Source: an uncultured Acidimicrobiales bacterium (GTDB taxonomy: Bacteria; Actinomycetota; Acidimicrobiia; Acidimicrobiales; SZUA-35). Taken from it: a stretch of DNA of 64,000 nt. Positions 61,227 through 64,000 of the stretch are shown here, in pieces. Within the stretch, counting starts at the first letter, position 1. The number at the start of each line of letters is the position of its first letter. The stretch is taken from contig CALKZY010000002.1 in the NCBI GenBank assembly GCA_938002965.1, forward strand, positions 90,518 through 154,517, given 5' to 3'. The position numbers were made by a program, and so were the translations under genes. The notes beneath the pieces are model-generated. The model was not told where the DNA came from, ran no database searches, and saw only the letters and a program-made list of their open reading frames with translations.

Positions 61227-61798
61227 GAGTGATTCCTCTCGGCTTCGCGTTGGCGATGACCGCCCCGCTGATTGGGGGCCATGGAGATTTTGAGGTTCTT
61301 GCGTGCTTTGTGGAGTAGAGCGGAGGCGGATCCAGGGGCAATGCCCATCCGTTGTGCCACCTCGGCCTCGGGTAGCTCTTCCCAGTATCGGAGCCGGATG
61401 GCCTCGGCCATCCGTGGTGGGAGGTCGCTGACTGCGGCGGTGATGTCTTCCGGGCCATTTCCAGCGACGATGAAGTCTTCCTCCGCTGGGACTGTGAGCT
61501 GTTCCGGCTCTCCGCTTCGAGCCAGGGCTCGCTTTTCGAAAGCTGCTCGGCGCCATGACCGCTTGCAGAGGTTGATTGCCGTGGTGCAAACCCAAGCGTC
61601 GGGTGCGGCCATTGTTCCTACCCGGCTCCATCGTTCGAAGGCTCGTGCGAAGGCCTCGGCCGTGGCTTCTCGCCCGACTGTTGGGTCGCCGACCACGGCC
61701 ACAACTCGTCGGGTCACGTCGAGCGCAACCTGCTGGTACCAGGCCTCGAACGGACGTAGGGGGACAGACGATCTGCGACCTACCAACCCAGCCACCAC
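61223..61798 (-). CDS. ECF sigma factor, SigE family
   Basis: 191 aa. Region 2 (residues about 15-75; AYARAFERWSRVG-like EAFARAFERWSRVG) and region 4 (about 125-175; LPPRMAEAIRLRYWEELPEAEVAQRMG with SASALLHKARKNL as recognition helix). The GTG start lies 19 nt inside the end of the amidoligase gene, so it is cotranscribed with it. Likely directs transcription of an envelope-related regulon that may include this operon. Confidence 0.92.
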   Translation of the reverse strand: MVAGLVGRRSSVPLRPFEAWYQQVALDVTRRVVAVVGDPTVGREATAEAFARAFERWSRVGTMAAPDAWVCTTAINLCKRSWRRAAFEKRALARSGEPEQLTVPAEEDFIVAGNGPEDITAAVSDLPPRMAEAIRLRYWEELPEAEVAQRMGIAPGSASALLHKARKNLKISMAPNQRGGHRQREAERNHS

Positions 61799-62826
61799 CG
61801 TTCCTGCAGCAACGCCACCCGGTTCAGGATCGAGGCGGCATCGAGTGATCCGGGAAGAACACGAATTTCGACGGTGTCGGGGCCCTGCGAGGGGTCAAGC
61901 ATGTTAACCAGGTTGACGTCGCTGTAACGGGACAACTGCTCACCGCGGAGACGATCCTCAAGTTCGGTCCAATCCTGGAGAGCTAGCCATCCGCTGTTGG
62001 CGTCGTTGACCAAGCCCTCGGGCAGTGGCCCGACCCGGCGGCATTTGGTGTTGGTTTGCAGCTCGGCCCAAAGCCGTTCGCGGTGTTGGCCAAACAGCCG
62101 GATGAGGCGAGCCAGCGCATCGCTGTTGCGGAATTGTTGTGCGTCGAGGTGGACGTGGACGGCAGCCTCGCTGGGCACGGTGAACCCCAGTTCTCGGGCT
62201 GGCCCGAGAACCTGTTCCAGCGACTGCTCCAAGTCGGATTGGCGAGGCGGTAGAACGATTTCGGTGACTCGCTCCCGCTCGCCGCCTTGGGGGAGCGCAA
62301 TGGCCACTGTGGCGCCGTCGGCATCGTCGAGGCGAACCCTTCCTCCGGCCAGGTTGGTCAACCGAAGATCAAACGCCTTGGCACAAAGCTCCATGGCGTC
62401 GTTGGCTGCCAATTCAGGGTCGATCGTGGATTCGAGAATCCGAAGAAGTCGTCGATCGTCACAGATGATGCGGTACCAGTCATCGGTGGCTGGAGCGTTG
62501 CCGTCGAGGTCGTCGACAATGGTGATGTCGTCTTCGAGAATGCAGATTTCCCGTCCGCTGGCATCTCGAACTCGTTGGGCCAGGCTCAAATGGTGAAAGA
62601 TCGGCTTTCCCGGTACCAGTGAGGGCTCGCTGCCGAAGCGAAAGATCCGCTCCACGGTGCCGTCATTGGCGTCGGCCAGGTAGTGAGCTAAATCGGCCCG
62701 ACTGCGTCCACTTGGGGCCAGCAGCTCGATCTCAAACCCGAGTCGTTGCCAAGGGCTGTCGTCGCCCGCCCAAGACGGCCGAACAGTGTTGCCGTCCATC
62801 TGCGTGTTCGATGCTTCGGTTGACAT
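61780..62826 (-). CDS. Putative amidoligase (COOH-NH2 ligase fold)
   Basis: 348 aa. RLGFEIELLAPSGRSRADLAHYLA, ICILEDDITIVDD, VHVHLDAQQF and VEIRVLPGSLDAASILNRVALLQ match the putative amidoligase family (PF12224), related to glutamine synthetase and GCS2-type ligases with Glu/His metal ligands. Such enzymes form amide bonds, for example on peptides or cell-wall precursors. AGGGA lies 6 nt before the ATG. It follows the repeat-protein gene by 9 bp and overlaps the sigma gene. Confidence 0.82.
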   Translation of the reverse strand: MSTEASNTQMDGNTVRPSWAGDDSPWQRLGFEIELLAPSGRSRADLAHYLADANDGTVERIFRFGSEPSLVPGKPIFHHLSLAQRVRDASGREICILEDDITIVDDLDGNAPATDDWYRIICDDRRLLRILESTIDPELAANDAMELCAKAFDLRLTNLAGGRVRLDDADGATVAIALPQGGERERVTEIVLPPRQSDLEQSLEQVLGPARELGFTVPSEAAVHVHLDAQQFRNSDALARLIRLFGQHRERLWAELQTNTKCRRVGPLPEGLVNDANSGWLALQDWTELEDRLRGEQLSRYSDVNLVNMLDPSQGPDTVEIRVLPGSLDAASILNRVALLQERWWLGW

Positions 62827-62835
62827 TCGAGATCC

Positions 62836-63738
62836 CTACGGGTTCGTCGCTTCGTCGAGAATGGGCTGGAACGAGGATCTGTCGCCAGCCAGGATGGCCC
62901 GCCCAGCTCGGGCCTTGGCATCGAAGTAGGAGACGTTCCAGGCGTCGGCCAGAATCTGTACTTCTTCAAAATTGTACCCTGCATCCAGCCATGCGTCGTA
63001 GGCGGCATGGCGGTTGAGAACGGATTCAAACGATGATCGGTCACCGGCGAGGATGGCTCGCCCAGCCCTGGCTTTGGCGTCAAACTGCGAGACATTCCAC
63101 TCGTTGGCCAGGAGCATCAATTGATCGAAGCTGTACCCAGCGTCCCAGAACGCCTGGTAGGCGGCTTCTCGGCTCGGGGGGCGGGTCGTGGTAGTAGGCG
63201 GCTTGGTTGTCGTGGTTGTAGGTGGCTTGGTTGTCGTTGTGGTTGGTTTCGTCGTCGTGGTTTGTTCGACGACTGCTGTCGACTGATCTGACTTATCGGT
63301 GTCGTCAACATCTGCTGTGTCTGTGTCGGACTGATCGGTGTTTCCGGTGTCGGACTTATCGGTGTCGGTCGACTGCTGGTCTGTCGGTTTCTTGACCTGG
63401 TCGGTTTTGTTGTCGGAGTCGTCGTCTTCTTCTTTTTCGTCTTCTTCAACAGTGACGTTCAGCGGTAGCCCGCCGGACGACCGCGAGGCCCGCTCCTCTT
63501 CGAGGAGGTGTTTCAGTGAGTTCTCTAGGGAGGCGTTAGTGACATCATCGGCGGTGCCGCCCGAGCTGACTTCCTGTGAGACCAGTTCGCTGGCTTTGGC
63601 CGCCTTGATCTCCACAGCGACGGCATCATCAGCTTGATCGGGTATGGCCCTGTCGGCGGCCAGGGCGACGGTACCGGTCAAGGGGACCCCGCAGGCCACG
63701 GCGGTGACGGCGAGTTTGGTCTTGCGGGTGAGGAACAT
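62836..63738 (-). CDS. Secreted protein with acidic and Thr-rich linkers and two 53-residue C-terminal repeats
   Basis: 300 aa. Sec signal peptide (residues 1-28, ending VALA-A), an acidic stretch (97-160) and a Thr/Pro/Lys-rich linker (about 160-188), then two tandem repeats at residues 191-243 and 244-296. Both repeats contain AGY, WNVS and the identical FDAKARAGRAILAGDRSSF. The DNA repeats are 63010-63168 and 62839-63009. The linker looks like a cell-wall-spanning segment. No known family. First gene of an operon with an amidoligase, an ECF sigma factor and its membrane partner. Confidence 0.85.
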   Translation of the reverse strand: MFLTRKTKLAVTAVACGVPLTGTVALAADRAIPDQADDAVAVEIKAAKASELVSQEVSSGGTADDVTNASLENSLKHLLEEERASRSSGGLPLNVTVEEDEKEEDDDSDNKTDQVKKPTDQQSTDTDKSDTGNTDQSDTDTADVDDTDKSDQSTAVVEQTTTTKPTTTTTKPPTTTTTKPPTTTTRPPSREAAYQAFWDAGYSFDQLMLLANEWNVSQFDAKARAGRAILAGDRSSFESVLNRHAAYDAWLDAGYNFEEVQILADAWNVSYFDAKARAGRAILAGDRSSFQPILDEATNP

Positions 63739-63856
63739 GTGAATTGATGTACTCCTGGGTTGGCCACGGTGGTCGCTTACCTGGTTAAGTCACGGGGAGT
63801 CGGTTTCCTTTACCGACAGCCTGATAGTTCCAAGAAATTCTCGATCTGCTCCTTCA

Positions 63857-63865
63857 CCCCCCCCC
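63857..63865 (+). repeat. Homopolymeric C9 tract
   Basis: Nine C residues 6 bp before the LexA box of dnaE2. Length variation could occur here. Confidence 0.8.
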
Positions 63866-63871
63866 ATTCAA

Positions 63872-63885
63872 CGAACACATGTTCG
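63872..63885. promoter_or_regulatory. Perfect LexA/SOS box
   Basis: CGAACACATGTTCG, a perfect palindrome matching the actinobacterial/Gram-positive LexA consensus CGAAC-N4-GTTCG. It ends just where the -35 of the dnaE2 promoter would lie. Confidence 0.92.
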
Positions 63886-63905
63886 CTTTTGTGAATCGTG
63901 ATCGG

Positions 63906-63911
63906 TACTCT
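63906..63911 (+). promoter_or_regulatory. -10 box for leaderless dnaE2
   Basis: TACTCT, 7 nt before the ATG at 63919. The LexA box overlaps the -35 region. Confidence 0.65.
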
Positions 63912-63918
63912 CGGATGT

Positions 63919-64000
63919 ATGGGATTTCAGAATCCGCCGGTCCCTTGGCGGAAGCTCGAGCAAACGCTCTCCGACCGTTCACAGGGCACTCCCGTGCCCA
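63919..64000 (+). CDS. dnaE2: Error-prone DNA polymerase DnaE2, 5' end only
   Basis: 27 codons are visible: MGFQNPPVPWRKLEQTLSDR then SQGTPVP, running off the window. This matches the conserved opening of actinobacterial DnaE2 (MGWxNPPVPW-x-x-LE). The SOS box upstream fits, as DnaE2 is the damage-inducible translesion polymerase of LexA regulons (with ImuA'/ImuB in mycobacteria). Confidence 0.8.
   Translation, partial: MGFQNPPVPWRKLEQTLSDRSQGTPVP

Noticed and set aside
60363..61631. 422-residue version of the anti-sigma-like protein
   Set aside because: The first 135 residues are the sigma factor gene read in another frame; ATG 61226 overlaps the sigma stop as ATGA.
63117..63449. Gln/Arg/Thr-rich ORF antiphase to the repeat protein
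   Set aside because: It is a shadow of the Thr-rich linker codons in another frame on the same strand.
1..64000. tRNA, rRNA, CRISPR arrays, insertion sequences or prophage genes
   Set aside because: No T-loop GGTTCGAATCC-type sequence in a cloverleaf context, no spaced direct repeats, and no transposase, integrase or phage structural motifs were seen.

Overview
The window reads as a chromosomal segment from an actinobacterium, most likely class Acidimicrobiia. This is inferred from protein style and gene content, since there is no rRNA marker. Supporting points are moderately high GC by eye, a classical men menaquinone pathway scattered over both strands, F420-associated protein families, a SigE-type ECF sigma factor, actinobacterial-type LexA boxes (CGAAC-N4-GTTCG) and a Tad pilus locus without a secretin. 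Genes are tightly packed. I see no insertion sequence, prophage, CRISPR array, tRNA or rRNA. At least 16 genes have a TANNNT -10 box ending exactly 6 or 7 nt before the start codon, so leaderless transcription appears to be the norm for first genes, while internal operon genes carry Shine-Dalgarno sequences or ATGA-type overlaps.

Layout. 1-4464: a MacB-like export operon (end of an acidic protein, adaptor, ATPase, permease). 4504-9519: housekeeping and redox genes (beta-carbonic anhydrase, SDR, PhzF, AhpD-like protein, PLP decarboxylase). 9587-17423: a DNA-end-processing operon herA-like / sbcD / sbcC / nurA-like, followed by a THUMP methyltransferase; this resembles the archaeal herA-nurA-mre11-rad50 cluster. 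17401-22541: META lipoprotein, guanine-deaminase-like enzyme, and a two-gene xanthine-dehydrogenase-type hydroxylase with a reversed FAD/2Fe-2S fusion (purine catabolism). 22545-33932: a DUF1800/DUF1501 secreted pair and a Tad pilus machine with a vWA-TadB fusion. 34295-47360: glycosyltransferase, an ArsC/Spx-family protein whose catalytic Cys codon is TGA followed by a good SECIS-like hairpin (probable selenoprotein), aminotransferase, DUF2797, DinB, M20 amidohydrolase, flippase-like protein, VOC, DUF445, GluQ-RS, ProA-like enzyme, SulP transporter. 47505-56744: nucleotidyltransferase, then menE, menF, menD, menH and menC on alternating strands. 57154-60040: DUF2085, FrhB-like and PPOX-like proteins, lipoprotein. 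60363-63738: a four-gene operon coding for a secreted repeat protein, an amidoligase, an ECF sigma factor and a membrane regulator. 63872-64000: a perfect LexA box and the start of dnaE2.

The strongest leads are the candidate selenoprotein with its SECIS hairpin (35409-35765), the bacterial HerA-Mre11-Rad50-NurA operon with an aberrant HerA P-loop, the sigma/amidoligase/repeat-protein operon, a LexA-boxed, highly structured non-coding region (50607-50838), an orphan intrinsic terminator at 57071-57120 that implies an unannotated RNA, and the very regular leaderless promoter layout.
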